From assembly GCA_012719495.1 (NCBI GenBank), contig JAAYAG010000079.1, positions 20,104 to 84,103 of the forward strand: a DNA stretch of 64,000 nucleotides, given 5' to 3'. This document shows positions 7,945 through 15,735 of the stretch, one piece after another. The notes under the pieces are model-generated. The model had not been told where the DNA came from, made no database searches, and was given only the letters and a program-made list of their open reading frames with translations. Every line of letters begins with the position of its first letter. Position 1 is the first letter of the stretch. Made by a program: the position numbers and the translations under genes. This stretch comes from Bacteroidales bacterium (GTDB lineage Bacteria; Bacteroidota; Bacteroidia; Bacteroidales; Prolixibacteraceae).

Positions 7945-9105
7945 CTAAAACTGAATGCCTACCCTAATAAATCCGATCAATGCATTGTTTAACTTTTCCT
8001 CGGCACTTGCCGGGTTTATGATGAGCTGAAAATCAGGTTGCAAAGAAATGTAATTATTCAATTGGTATTTAAAAAAAGTTTCAATAACCGTTTCGTGTTT
8101 CTGAAAGCTTCTGTGAAATCCTGCATGAGCAACGGCTACTCCGAGTGTATTTTCATGATCCCCTTCAAGCAAACCATGAAAGTTGAACCCTCCACCGGCA
8201 TAAAAATTATGAGAATTAATGCTGCCGGGACTCCAGGCTAACTGAGTAAACAGATCAATCTTTTTGTTTTCGTTCAATCTCCAGATAGTTTGGTCTCCGA
8301 TGAAGTAAAAACCAAAGTTGCGATCAATTGTTTGCGATTTCAGACCCAATTCATCATCTTCGAATCCACCAGTATGATAATAGAAACCTCCTTTATAAGT
8401 TCCTGAGAATTCATTTATTGTTCTGGTGTAGTCGAATTCTGAAATAATAAATAACCCATCGTCTTCATCCCAATCCCAATACAAATTGTAAGGATTGTTT
8501 TCAAAATCGGTTGGCGAGCCGTCGAACATGGCTGCTAACCAACTAACATTATCATTTATATTCCAAATGGCTGAAAGACCCAAACCGGTAAGCGGAAAAA
8601 TTGGAACAGGAATATTACCAGAAATAACAGGGGGAACACCAAAAGAGCTGTTCAGGTAATAGCTTCCGTTATCCGAGGCTACAAATGTGGCATTCATATC
8701 TTGTAATCCAACGGTAAATTCTAAACGATTAATTGACTGTTTGAACCATAGTTCGTGAAGGTAAATCAGATTTCCTGCATCGATATTTGAAACCACCTGA
8801 AAGTCGCCTGTATAGTTTTCTGTTGGTGATTTTCCATGGGTTGATGCGCCATTGACAAAGAATCTTCCACCTTTCCACCAGTTGGCTTTTTCGGTGTCGA
8901 AGCCAATTTTGAGGTTGGCCATTCCAAGAAATCCGCCCCCGGTTTTTAATCCGCCCGAAAAGTTGTTATAAATATCGCCAATATATGTAGCTTCCAGTTC
9001 AAGCGGGCCTTCAATCTCAACAGATGTAGAAGTTACTGAATTACTCGCTATTGTAGAAAGGGTAAACCCAAGAATTAAGGGTATAAAAGATATTCTCCTG
9101 ATCAT
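7945..9105 (-). CDS. OprB-family carbohydrate-selective-type porin, first gene of the feo operon
   Basis: A 386-residue protein with a Sec signal peptide (about residues 1-20) and a pattern of alternating polar and aromatic strands ending in GIQF, typical of an outer-membrane beta-barrel with a terminal phenylalanine. Segments such as WWKGGRFFVNG, LHELWFKQSINRLEFTVGLQDMNATF and the aromatic strand endings match OprB-like porins. OprB proteins pass small solutes across the outer membrane. The stop codon is only 3 bases from the feoB start, so the natural reading is an outer-membrane route feeding FeoB with Fe(II) or a ligand complex; that role is inference. A second view is a sugar porin by chance joined to feoAB. 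Confidence 0.8.
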   Translation of the reverse strand: MIRRISFIPLILGFTLSTIASNSVTSTSVEIEGPLELEATYIGDIYNNFSGGLKTGGGFLGMANLKIGFDTEKANWWKGGRFFVNGASTHGKSPTENYTGDFQVVSNIDAGNLIYLHELWFKQSINRLEFTVGLQDMNATFVASDNGSYYLNSSFGVPPVISGNIPVPIFPLTGLGLSAIWNINDNVSWLAAMFDGSPTDFENNPYNLYWDWDEDDGLFIISEFDYTRTINEFSGTYKGGFYYHTGGFEDDELGLKSQTIDRNFGFYFIGDQTIWRLNENKKIDLFTQLAWSPGSINSHNFYAGGGFNFHGLLEGDHENTLGVAVAHAGFHRSFQKHETVIETFFKYQLNNYISLQPDFQLIINPASAEEKLNNALIGFIRVGIQF

Positions 9106-9230
9106 TTCGTCACATATAAAATTATGCTACAAAATAACCAGCCTGAACCGAAAACTACAATCACATAAAATAGTGATTTTGTTTTTGCTTTGTCCCGATT
9201 TGTAATGAACGAAGGTATCAACAGCACTAA

Positions 9231-10877
9231 TTACCACCCGGTTTTCATCAATTTCGTTCGTCGCACCGAGCCATCAGAACATTCTAACAACAAAACATAC
9301 AAACCATTCGAAAGCCCATCCAGCTGATCAATTGTAAAATTCGACAACAATGGCAAGTCTTTGTTCCAGCGCATTTTCCCTTCCAAATCGAAAAGTGAGC
9401 AACGGGTTACCGGCACAAACGACTCAACAGTTAGATGAGATGCCGCAGGATTTGGAAAAACCGAGAATCCCCGCTCTGCATAATTATTTGCCGACACCGG
9501 GTTACAAGTTCCGCCCAGGTTTTGGTCGAGAAACCTGAGCCTTGCAGCCAACCACCCTTTCAAGGTGTCAATTTCTTCGGAATAACTCGATACGGTGTAG
9601 GCACTAAACCACAACCCAGTAAAACCACCAAAGCCACCGCCCCATGGAGAATTGTTTTCAAAAAGCTCGGGCCATTGCTCAAAATGCCGGCTTTGCGCTT
9701 CATCCAACAACTCGGCATAATCATCAATTAATTGATATAAAAATGTTTCACTAAGATATCTCTCGCGCAACTCAAGATAACGGCATTTTACCGCATTCAT
9801 AAAATTTGGATCTTGTGTTAAGCGTTTCCACATGGCAGGCGTAGGATTTGTTTCACAACCTTCGTAACACCAAGCAGTAACCTTGTTGCCATTGCAAAAA
9901 TTGCAATTTCCAAAGGCCAGATTATAATCCCAAACCGGACCCGCAACCAATTTCCCGCCAGTTCCATCTTGTTTTAGTTTTTCTTTATAGAAATAGGCAC
10001 TGCGCTTGTACCCGTCAGAATTCAGGCTCACTTCTGAGTGAATAAAATAATCGATAAACGATTCCACATCGATATACTTTGCATACCCGTTAAGTGGGTC
10101 AGCAAAACCATCAGATTGAATTACCAATTCAACGGTATCGATATAACTGCGGATATATTCCTGTTGTTTAGGATGAATCTGATCAGGATAAGGATAATCA
10201 TACATCCATATTACTTTTTTATTCATTGTTGTGCCTATCCCATCCACCTTCGAGGTAAAGGTAAGATCGTCGTTGCCGGCAGCATCGATTCGCATAATAT
10301 ACCCGCCGGTAATTTCGAACCCTGTGGTATCTCTGGGGGTAAGCTCAGCAATATCAACACGTTTATTGTCTTTCTTAATGGTTTCTAACAGTACATAAAC
10401 CCCTTGATAGTCATCATTAAGTACAACTTCGACCATTCGGGTTCGGGGAGCCCAATACCCCATAGTATTCCAAAGGCTATATGCCAGCACATTTCGTATC
10501 ATCGACACGTCATTATAGGGGGCATTAAGAACCCAATCGTTCTCGGCAGGCAGGCCAAGGAGCGAAACATTAAGGTTTTCTCCTTTATTGTCGCGAGTTT
10601 CAAAGGTGTATTGTTTCTGATTGAAACTTAGCGAACTATTGCCCCTCAGCTCAATTCCAACAGTACCATTATAATTATATATTGTATCGCTCAAATTATT
10701 TCTTTTCCCCTGTCCATTGAAAATTATCTTCATTTGCGCCAATATCTTAGGCTCGTTGGGAATATTTGCCCCGTTAGTGTTAATGACCACAATAGGTAAA
10801 TTAGATGTATAAAAGGAAGCTTGGCCATACGCAAAAAGTGTAGCCAAAAGGAATAAACACATTATTACATTTTTCAT
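9231..10877 (-). CDS. CotH-kinase-family exported protein with T9SS sorting domain
   Basis: A 548-residue secreted protein. After a signal peptide (1-19) comes a CotH-like domain: RGNSSLSFNQKQYTFETRD near residue 75, NDYQGVYVLLETIKKDNKRVDI near 155-175, GGYIMRID, and GPVWDYNLAFGN near 320 with the metal-binding aspartate. Family members are atypical protein kinases in spores, but exported Bacteroidota members are uncharacterised. The last 75 residues or so (FSVFPNPAASHLTVES to GLYVLLLECSDGSVRRTKLMKTGW) form a type A T9SS C-terminal sorting domain, so the protein should be exported across the outer membrane and anchored or released. It is monocistronic, with a TATTTTTG element upstream (10917-10910). 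Confidence 0.88.
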   Translation of the reverse strand: MKNVIMCLFLLATLFAYGQASFYTSNLPIVVINTNGANIPNEPKILAQMKIIFNGQGKRNNLSDTIYNYNGTVGIELRGNSSLSFNQKQYTFETRDNKGENLNVSLLGLPAENDWVLNAPYNDVSMIRNVLAYSLWNTMGYWAPRTRMVEVVLNDDYQGVYVLLETIKKDNKRVDIAELTPRDTTGFEITGGYIMRIDAAGNDDLTFTSKVDGIGTTMNKKVIWMYDYPYPDQIHPKQQEYIRSYIDTVELVIQSDGFADPLNGYAKYIDVESFIDYFIHSEVSLNSDGYKRSAYFYKEKLKQDGTGGKLVAGPVWDYNLAFGNCNFCNGNKVTAWCYEGCETNPTPAMWKRLTQDPNFMNAVKCRYLELRERYLSETFLYQLIDDYAELLDEAQSRHFEQWPELFENNSPWGGGFGGFTGLWFSAYTVSSYSEEIDTLKGWLAARLRFLDQNLGGTCNPVSANNYAERGFSVFPNPAASHLTVESFVPVTRCSLFDLEGKMRWNKDLPLLSNFTIDQLDGLSNGLYVLLLECSDGSVRRTKLMKTGW

Positions 10878-10909
10878 CTTTTCAAGAATTACCGGTTAGT
10901 TTTTCAGAT

Positions 10910-10917
10910 CAAAAATA
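10910..10917 (-). promoter_or_regulatory. -7 promoter element for the CotH-like gene
   Basis: The minus strand reads TATTTTTG, an exact TAnnTTTG match, about 33 bases upstream of the start codon. No convincing -33 element. Confidence 0.45.
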
Positions 10918-11000
10918 GAGCAAATACAGGAATATTGAGCCATGATTCTTTTTAACTTGATACACTACTGGTAAGATGGTGTTAAAAATTGAGAAGTTAC

Positions 11001-11627
11001 TTATACCGAAAGATTATCAATGGAAATTATTTTATTAGAAAGTGCATAGATAGTAAGTCCGGGTTGGCTCTTAATGCCTGTTTTTTGTGTAATATTTTTT
11101 CGGTGGCTAATCACCGTATGGATGCTAATATTCAATTTATCTGCTATTTCCTTATTCGACAATCCATTAACCAACTGCACCAAAACTTCGGTTTCCCGTT
11201 CCGATAAAGGCTCTTGTTGAAGAATATCTTCTTCAGGCGAAGCTCCTGCCAGCCGGTTTATCGTCTGAACAAATTCTTCTGCTTTATCGGTTATAGAGAT
11301 TGAAGCATCGAAAAAAGCAAGCAATTCTGAACTGAAAAAGCTATAAACCAACGCAATATAATGAACCGGCACAAACTTCCGTACATTTTTGAAACTTCGT
11401 GCTCTATTTTGCACCTGAGAAGGATTAATCAACACTATATCGATACCATAATCAGAAAAAGCTTGTGGAATTTCTTCAAAATCATCAACTTTGAAAACCT
11501 GATAATGCTGACCCGCTTTAAGCAGTAACGTAGATAAACCTTCGTACACAATTGGCGAAGGTTCAATAATGGCAATATTTATATTCTTAGCTTTCAAGGT
11601 TTTTCTCGGCTTCGTATTTCTTAACAA
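11001..11627 (-). CDS. LuxR/NarL-type transcription regulator with degenerate receiver
   Basis: A 208-residue regulator. The C-terminal 65 residues are a LuxR-type helix-turn-helix: LSERETEVLVQLVNGLSNKEIADKLNISIHTVISHRKNI. The N-terminal part has a receiver-like fold (NIAIIEPSPIVYEGLSTLL; DIVLINPSQ; ISITDK), but the acidic pocket is changed: the usual DD pair reads EP and the phosphoacceptor aspartate position in DIVLI(N)PSQ is asparagine. Phosphorylation control is therefore unlikely. It overlaps the end of the hemerythrin-like gene by 41 bases and is surely co-transcribed with it, so it probably controls a nitrosative or redox response together with it. This pairing is inference from context. 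Confidence 0.88.
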   Translation of the reverse strand: MLRNTKPRKTLKAKNINIAIIEPSPIVYEGLSTLLLKAGQHYQVFKVDDFEEIPQAFSDYGIDIVLINPSQVQNRARSFKNVRKFVPVHYIALVYSFFSSELLAFFDASISITDKAEEFVQTINRLAGASPEEDILQQEPLSERETEVLVQLVNGLSNKEIADKLNISIHTVISHRKNITQKTGIKSQPGLTIYALSNKIISIDNLSV

Positions 11628-12312
11628 GAGGGATTAAAATGGTCTCTTCGATAAGGGAATGCATGGTAAGGTCGAATTCAAGATCGAAGAGTGCCAGTAA
11701 CAAATTCCGACGTTCTACCCTATCATCGGCCAACGGAATATATTTCAACAACAGGTTTTTCAATTCCGACAATTTCGATTCTATATCAGTATGATGGTCA
11801 CGATATACCGACATTGAATATTTTTCATTGCTTGAGAAGCAGGTGGGATTTGGAAATCCAAATTTCGCACTTATAGCCGGGAAAACCACCTTCTCTTCAT
11901 AGTCGAGATGCTCAATAACTTCATCGAAGTAATTATTAAAAAAGAGCTCTACAAGTTTCACCTCTGCAGCATTGTTTTTTGCATTAACCTCATCGATAAG
12001 TTGCTTTATTTCAGGGTATTTTACCTGAGTATAATAATTGTGGGTATTTCGCAACATGAAAATAATAGTTGGAATATCGTCTTTAACTAGCCCAACAATA
12101 CCCGAAGAAGGAAAACTGTTATATAGGTTACACAACGTAACAAATAATGCAGGGTTTACCTTGTGGTTGAGGCACAATTGCTCGACTGTATGATCGTGTA
12201 CCACCAAATCAAACCTGAAATGCTCAAGCAGCATCAATAACGAAGGATTCTCGAAAATAAGCGGAGCTACCTTCATCTCTGACTTAATATATGTCTTTTT
12301 TGTTTGATACAT
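11587..12312 (-). CDS. Hemerythrin-like (ScdA/YtfE-type) di-iron protein
   Basis: A 241-residue cytoplasmic protein. An N-terminal segment (about 35-75, HDHTVEQLCLNHKVNPALFVTLCNLY) resembles the ScdA N-terminal domain. A four-helix hemerythrin domain follows with spaced metal ligands: H in RNTHNYY, H and E in HLDYEEKVVFP, H in DHHTDIESKL, and H and E in HSLIEETILIP. Family members bind a di-iron centre and repair Fe-S clusters or handle nitric oxide and oxygen. The downstream LuxR-type gene overlaps its end by 41 bases. A TATTTTTG promoter element lies 18-25 bases upstream of the ATG. Exact substrate is unknown. Confidence 0.85.
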   Translation of the reverse strand: MYQTKKTYIKSEMKVAPLIFENPSLLMLLEHFRFDLVVHDHTVEQLCLNHKVNPALFVTLCNLYNSFPSSGIVGLVKDDIPTIIFMLRNTHNYYTQVKYPEIKQLIDEVNAKNNAAEVKLVELFFNNYFDEVIEHLDYEEKVVFPAISAKFGFPNPTCFSSNEKYSMSVYRDHHTDIESKLSELKNLLLKYIPLADDRVERRNLLLALFDLEFDLTMHSLIEETILIPLVKKYEAEKNLES

Positions 12313-12329
12313 AATTTCTTCTCTTGTTG

Positions 12330-12337
12330 CAAAAATA
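12330..12337 (-). promoter_or_regulatory. -7 promoter element for the hemerythrin/LuxR operon
   Basis: The minus strand reads TATTTTTG (TAnnTTTG). It lies 18-25 bases from the start codon, giving a very short leader. The rest of the 279-base divergent region (to 12591) is AT-rich; I see no exact TAnnTTTG for the + strand gene at 12592. Confidence 0.5.
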
Positions 12338-12591
12338 CTACTATATCATAAAACCTCACCCAGATATCCGAAAACCATAGGTAAAGAACAAAAAACTAAC
12401 AATTTGGTTGCTTGGCATGTTGAGTTTTCCTGCCAATACACTATTACATTAAATTAATAAAATGGCAATTGAATTTAAATAATTACAAGTTATTCAAAAA
12501 ATAGGTATTTTTACATAGTGTAAAAAAACTGCTTTCGATTTTTTCGGGAGCCCTTTTTTTTGCTCATTATCAATATAAAAAAGGACTCGAC

Positions 12592-13053
12592 ATGTTTAAC
12601 AACAAAACCGTAGTATACACCTCAGGGACTTTTGACATGTTCCATACCAACCACCTAAAGATGATAAATTATGCACGCGGTCTGGGCGATTTGCTAATCG
12701 TTGGGGTGAGTACCGATGAGCTTGTCAGTTCATATAAAGCGGCCCCAATTATTCCCTTCAACGACCGTTTGCAAATTATCGAGGCATTAAGAATTGTTGA
12801 CATTGCAATTCCCCAACACACCCTCGACCATACCGAGATTGTTAAAAAACTCCACATCGATGCTTTTGTGGTTGGCGACGATTGGGTCGGCAAATACGAC
12901 TACCTCGAAGAGTTGGGCGTTAAGGTTTTCTATTTCCCTTACGGAAATGGAATTTCGTCATCGTCTCTGAAAAAAACAATTCACGACACCTATGACCAAG
13001 TCTTAAACGCTGTGCAAAAGACAAAACCAGAAAAAATTAAAAAAAGTGAATAA
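12592..13053 (+). CDS. Cytidylyltransferase-family enzyme (TagD-like), lipid head-group cluster
   Basis: A 153-residue nucleotidyltransferase of the TagD/phosphoethanolamine cytidylyltransferase type. N-terminal TSGTFDMFHTNHLKMINYARGLGDLLIVGVSTDE gives the phosphate-binding loop and the signature H18-T19-N20-H21; the usual motif is HxGH, so glycine is replaced by asparagine. The second signature is NGISSSSLKKTI near 119-130 (compare RTEGISTT). The enzyme should activate a phospho-alcohol with CTP (or ATP) to give a CDP-alcohol. It overlaps the next gene by 8 bases, and a CDP-alcohol phosphatidyltransferase follows two genes later, which supports CDP-alcohol formation. The alcohol itself cannot be named. 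Confidence 0.85.
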   Translation: MFNNKTVVYTSGTFDMFHTNHLKMINYARGLGDLLIVGVSTDELVSSYKAAPIIPFNDRLQIIEALRIVDIAIPQHTLDHTEIVKKLHIDAFVVGDDWVGKYDYLEELGVKVFYFPYGNGISSSSLKKTIHDTYDQVLNAVQKTKPEKIKKSE

Positions 13054-13771
13054 AACAGCTCTTGTTACCGGTGCTACTCAAGGCATTGGAAAAGCAATTG
13101 CCATGCGCCTTTTACACGAAGGTTGGACTGTAGTGATTACTTATGCCTATGACCCAAAATCGGACGATTCGCAAAGGCAGTTTTCTCAAGTAGCCCCAAA
13201 TCGCTTTTTTATGATCGAAGCCGATGCTTCCGACTTAAAAAGCATTGAAAGCATAAACAATTTACTCATCGACAACAACTTGAAACTCGATGCAGTGATC
13301 CTAAATGCCGGCATAACCGACCGTGCTGAATTTGGTTCAATCACTCCCGAAAACTGGGAAAAAGTATTCACCGTGAATGTCCACTATCCTGTGTTTTTGC
13401 TTCAGAAAATCAATCCCTTAATAAATTCATACGCAAGCATAACCTTTACTGGTTCTCTCATGGGTATTTTACCCCACTCAGTATCGCTTTCATACGGGGT
13501 CACAAAGGCTTCGGTTCTAGCATTAGTGAAAAATTTAGTTAAATTTTATGCCGAAAAAGGCATCCGAGTCAATGGTGTTGCCCCTGGGTTTGTCGATACT
13601 GAATGGCAGAAAAACAAACCACAGGAAATTCGCGACAACATCACCCGCAAAATTGCTCTTGGCCGCTTTTGTTCCCCAGAAGAACTCACCGATGTTTTCA
13701 TGCTCTTAATCAATAACAGCTACATGAACGGCGAAATCGTAGTTTGCGACGGCGGTTATAGCTTCAAATAG
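13046..13771 (+). CDS. Short-chain dehydrogenase/reductase (SDR), lipid head-group cluster
   Basis: A 241-residue classical SDR. It has the dinucleotide-binding TGATQGIG (8-15), LNAG (86-89) in place of NNAG, and the full catalytic tetrad N111, S137, Y150, K154 (SYGVTK). It is close in size and motifs to FabG-type 3-oxoacyl reductases, but context suggests it reduces or oxidises the alcohol precursor of the neighbouring CDP-alcohol pathway. The start is a GTG at 13046, inside the last codons of the preceding gene, and the phosphatidyltransferase gene starts 7 bases after its stop, so translation is likely coupled. Confidence 0.9.
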   Translation: MNKTALVTGATQGIGKAIAMRLLHEGWTVVITYAYDPKSDDSQRQFSQVAPNRFFMIEADASDLKSIESINNLLIDNNLKLDAVILNAGITDRAEFGSITPENWEKVFTVNVHYPVFLLQKINPLINSYASITFTGSLMGILPHSVSLSYGVTKASVLALVKNLVKFYAEKGIRVNGVAPGFVDTEWQKNKPQEIRDNITRKIALGRFCSPEELTDVFMLLINNSYMNGEIVVCDGGYSFK

Positions 13772-13778
13772 TACCAAT

Positions 13779-14681
13779 ATGGATAATAAAAATAGCATTT
13801 CATTCAAAGATTCCCTTAAATCGTGGGATACAGAAAATTTTATAGACAGGATTTTTTATCGACCTGTGGGCTTCAAAATTGCAATGTCTTTAAAATCAAC
13901 AGGTATAACCCCCAATGCCATAACTATTATTTCTATATTTTTCGGGATCGGAGGATGTCTGTTGTTCTACCCCAACAACTTGGCAATTAATCTCGTTGGA
14001 CTCACATTATTGATTTGCGCAAATATTCTCGACTGCGTAGACGGGCAACTGGCTCGCATTACGGGTATCAAATCGGAAATTGGCCGCATCCTTGACGGGT
14101 TTGCCGGCGACTTGTGGTTCCTCACGTTCTATACCGTAATGACCCTCCGCCTAATAAATTACGAAGGATGGGGACTTTTTACCATTGGCATTGCACTAGT
14201 TTCGGGAATATCGCACCTCACACAAGCAGGAATGATCGACTACTACAAAACCCTTCACTTACACTTTCTCAAAGGAGGACAAAACAGCGAATTCGAAACA
14301 TCAGAATCCATTAAAAAACATCAGAAATCGCTGACTTGGAAGAAACCTGTAGCCAAAATTTTCTTTCGACTATATTATCTTTACACCCTCAACCAAGAAT
14401 TTAAAACCCCAAATCTGACCCGCTATCTAAAGAAAATGCACACAACGTACCCGAACGGTTTTCCTGAAGAAGAAATATCAGCATTCCGTTCACGAAGCCT
14501 GAGGCTAATGCCTTTGCTCGATTTTTTCACGTTTAACTCGCGTAGCATTCTTATACTTATAACATTAGTAACCAACTTGGAATGGCTCTATTTCTTAGTC
14601 GAAATTGTCATTTTTAATGTGTTGCTTTCAATCGCCATTTTTAACCATGAAAAGATGTGTCGCGAGTTGAATGCCCAGTGA
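13779..14681 (+). CDS. CDP-alcohol phosphatidyltransferase family protein
   Basis: A 300-residue integral membrane enzyme with at least five to six hydrophobic helices. The family signature D-x2-DG-x2-AR-x8-G-x3-D-x3-D is visible as D85, D88, G89, A92, R93, G102 and D106, but the fourth aspartate, expected at residue 110, is glycine, and an aspartate comes one place later (D111, in LDGFAGD). In studied members the fourth aspartate is the catalytic base. The enzyme should transfer a phospho-alcohol from a CDP-alcohol to a hydroxyl acceptor, or the reverse, in the inner membrane. The upstream cytidylyltransferase and SDR probably supply its substrate. The shifted residue may be a subfamily trait. 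Confidence 0.9.
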   Translation: MDNKNSISFKDSLKSWDTENFIDRIFYRPVGFKIAMSLKSTGITPNAITIISIFFGIGGCLLFYPNNLAINLVGLTLLICANILDCVDGQLARITGIKSEIGRILDGFAGDLWFLTFYTVMTLRLINYEGWGLFTIGIALVSGISHLTQAGMIDYYKTLHLHFLKGGQNSEFETSESIKKHQKSLTWKKPVAKIFFRLYYLYTLNQEFKTPNLTRYLKKMHTTYPNGFPEEEISAFRSRSLRLMPLLDFFTFNSRSILILITLVTNLEWLYFLVEIVIFNVLLSIAIFNHEKMCRELNAQ

Positions 14682-14746
14682 CACAACTTTGGCAAATTAC
14701 CGAACATTAATTATCTTTAGCGTTCCCGACAAAACGGTTTCTGCCA

Positions 14747-14754
14747 TATTTTTG
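14747..14754 (+). promoter_or_regulatory. -7 promoter element for the acyltransferase gene
   Basis: TATTTTTG matches TAnnTTTG and lies 22-29 bases upstream of the GTG at 14776. It suggests the acyltransferase can be transcribed apart from the three genes before it. Confidence 0.45.
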
Positions 14755-14775
14755 TTATTTAAATAATTTAATTGA

Positions 14776-15690
14776 GTGAAAAAGAGCGTCATAGAACTTG
14801 AAGATTTGGAACAGATGTCTCCAATTTTCAGGGGTGAAAGAGGGCGACGATTTGCCCAGCTATTTATGAAAGTATTCGCCATCGATCAGGTTAACGCCTT
14901 ATACGGTAGGTCGTGCCAACATTTAGGGGCAGATTTTGCCGGTTCAATTCTCAAAGACCTTGGTGTTAATTATGTCGTTGGCAATGCAGACCGTCTCGAC
15001 GCATTGAAAGACGGCCCATTTATCACCGTATCTAATCACCCCTACGGAGGAATTGACGGCATTATGCTAGTTGACTTAATGGCCGAAATAAGACCCGATT
15101 ACAAGTTGATGGCCAATCAGATTCTTTCGCTGGTAAAGTCGATGGAAGAAAATTTCATCTCGGTAAAACCCAAAGTTGGGAACCAATCTTTAAAACCAAC
15201 AGTAAATATAAACGGAATCAGAGAAACCATTACCCACTTGCGGAATGGCCACCCTATCGGCTTTTTTCCCGCAGGGGCTGTTTCGATGTTCAAGTTCAAA
15301 CACATGCAGGTACGCGATCGCGAATGGCAGGAAAGTATCTTAAAACTGATTCATTCAGCAAAAGTACCTATTGTGCCTATCCGCTTTTTCGATAAAAATT
15401 CACCACTTTTCTATTTCCTCGAACTAATCGACTGGCGCATTCGCTTAATTCAGATGCCTCGCGAATTGTTCAACAAAAAAGGGAAAAGAACCCGACTTGG
15501 CATTGGAAACATCATTTCAGTTGAAGAGCAAAGCCAGTTCTCCACGCCCCGTTCGTTAGGAAAACATTTGCAAAATCTAATTTATACGATGCCACTACCA
15601 TCAAGCTTTCAACGAAAGTCCGAAATTCCTATATTACAAGAAATTAAAAATAATAATATCGTAATAACCAGTAGCGACACTACTATGTAA
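14776..15690 (+). CDS. Lysophospholipid acyltransferase-family protein (NHPxGGxDG type)
   Basis: A 304-residue PlsC-superfamily acyltransferase. The catalytic motif is N87-H88-P-Y-G-G-I-D94-G; five residues separate His and Asp, as in the OlsB/hemolysin-type branch (NHPLGGLDG), not the four of classical PlsC. The second conserved block reads FFPAGAVS, again as in that branch. It should transfer an acyl chain from acyl-ACP or acyl-CoA to a lyso-lipid or amino-lipid acceptor. The start is a GTG; a -7 element sits just upstream. It ends the four-gene cluster that begins at 12592 and may make or finish the lipid anchor. The exact acceptor is not known. Confidence 0.86.
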   Translation: MKKSVIELEDLEQMSPIFRGERGRRFAQLFMKVFAIDQVNALYGRSCQHLGADFAGSILKDLGVNYVVGNADRLDALKDGPFITVSNHPYGGIDGIMLVDLMAEIRPDYKLMANQILSLVKSMEENFISVKPKVGNQSLKPTVNINGIRETITHLRNGHPIGFFPAGAVSMFKFKHMQVRDREWQESILKLIHSAKVPIVPIRFFDKNSPLFYFLELIDWRIRLIQMPRELFNKKGKRTRLGIGNIISVEEQSQFSTPRSLGKHLQNLIYTMPLPSSFQRKSEIPILQEIKNNNIVITSSDTTM

Positions 15691-15735
15691 TCCATAGAAA
15701 ATCCAAAAGAATGGGAAAACTTCTGCCGATATTTC

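Noticed and set aside
12540..12572. GGGAGCCC followed by T-run as a terminator before the cytidylyltransferase gene
   Set aside because: The loop would be only two bases, too tight for a stable hairpin, and no gene on that strand ends just before it.
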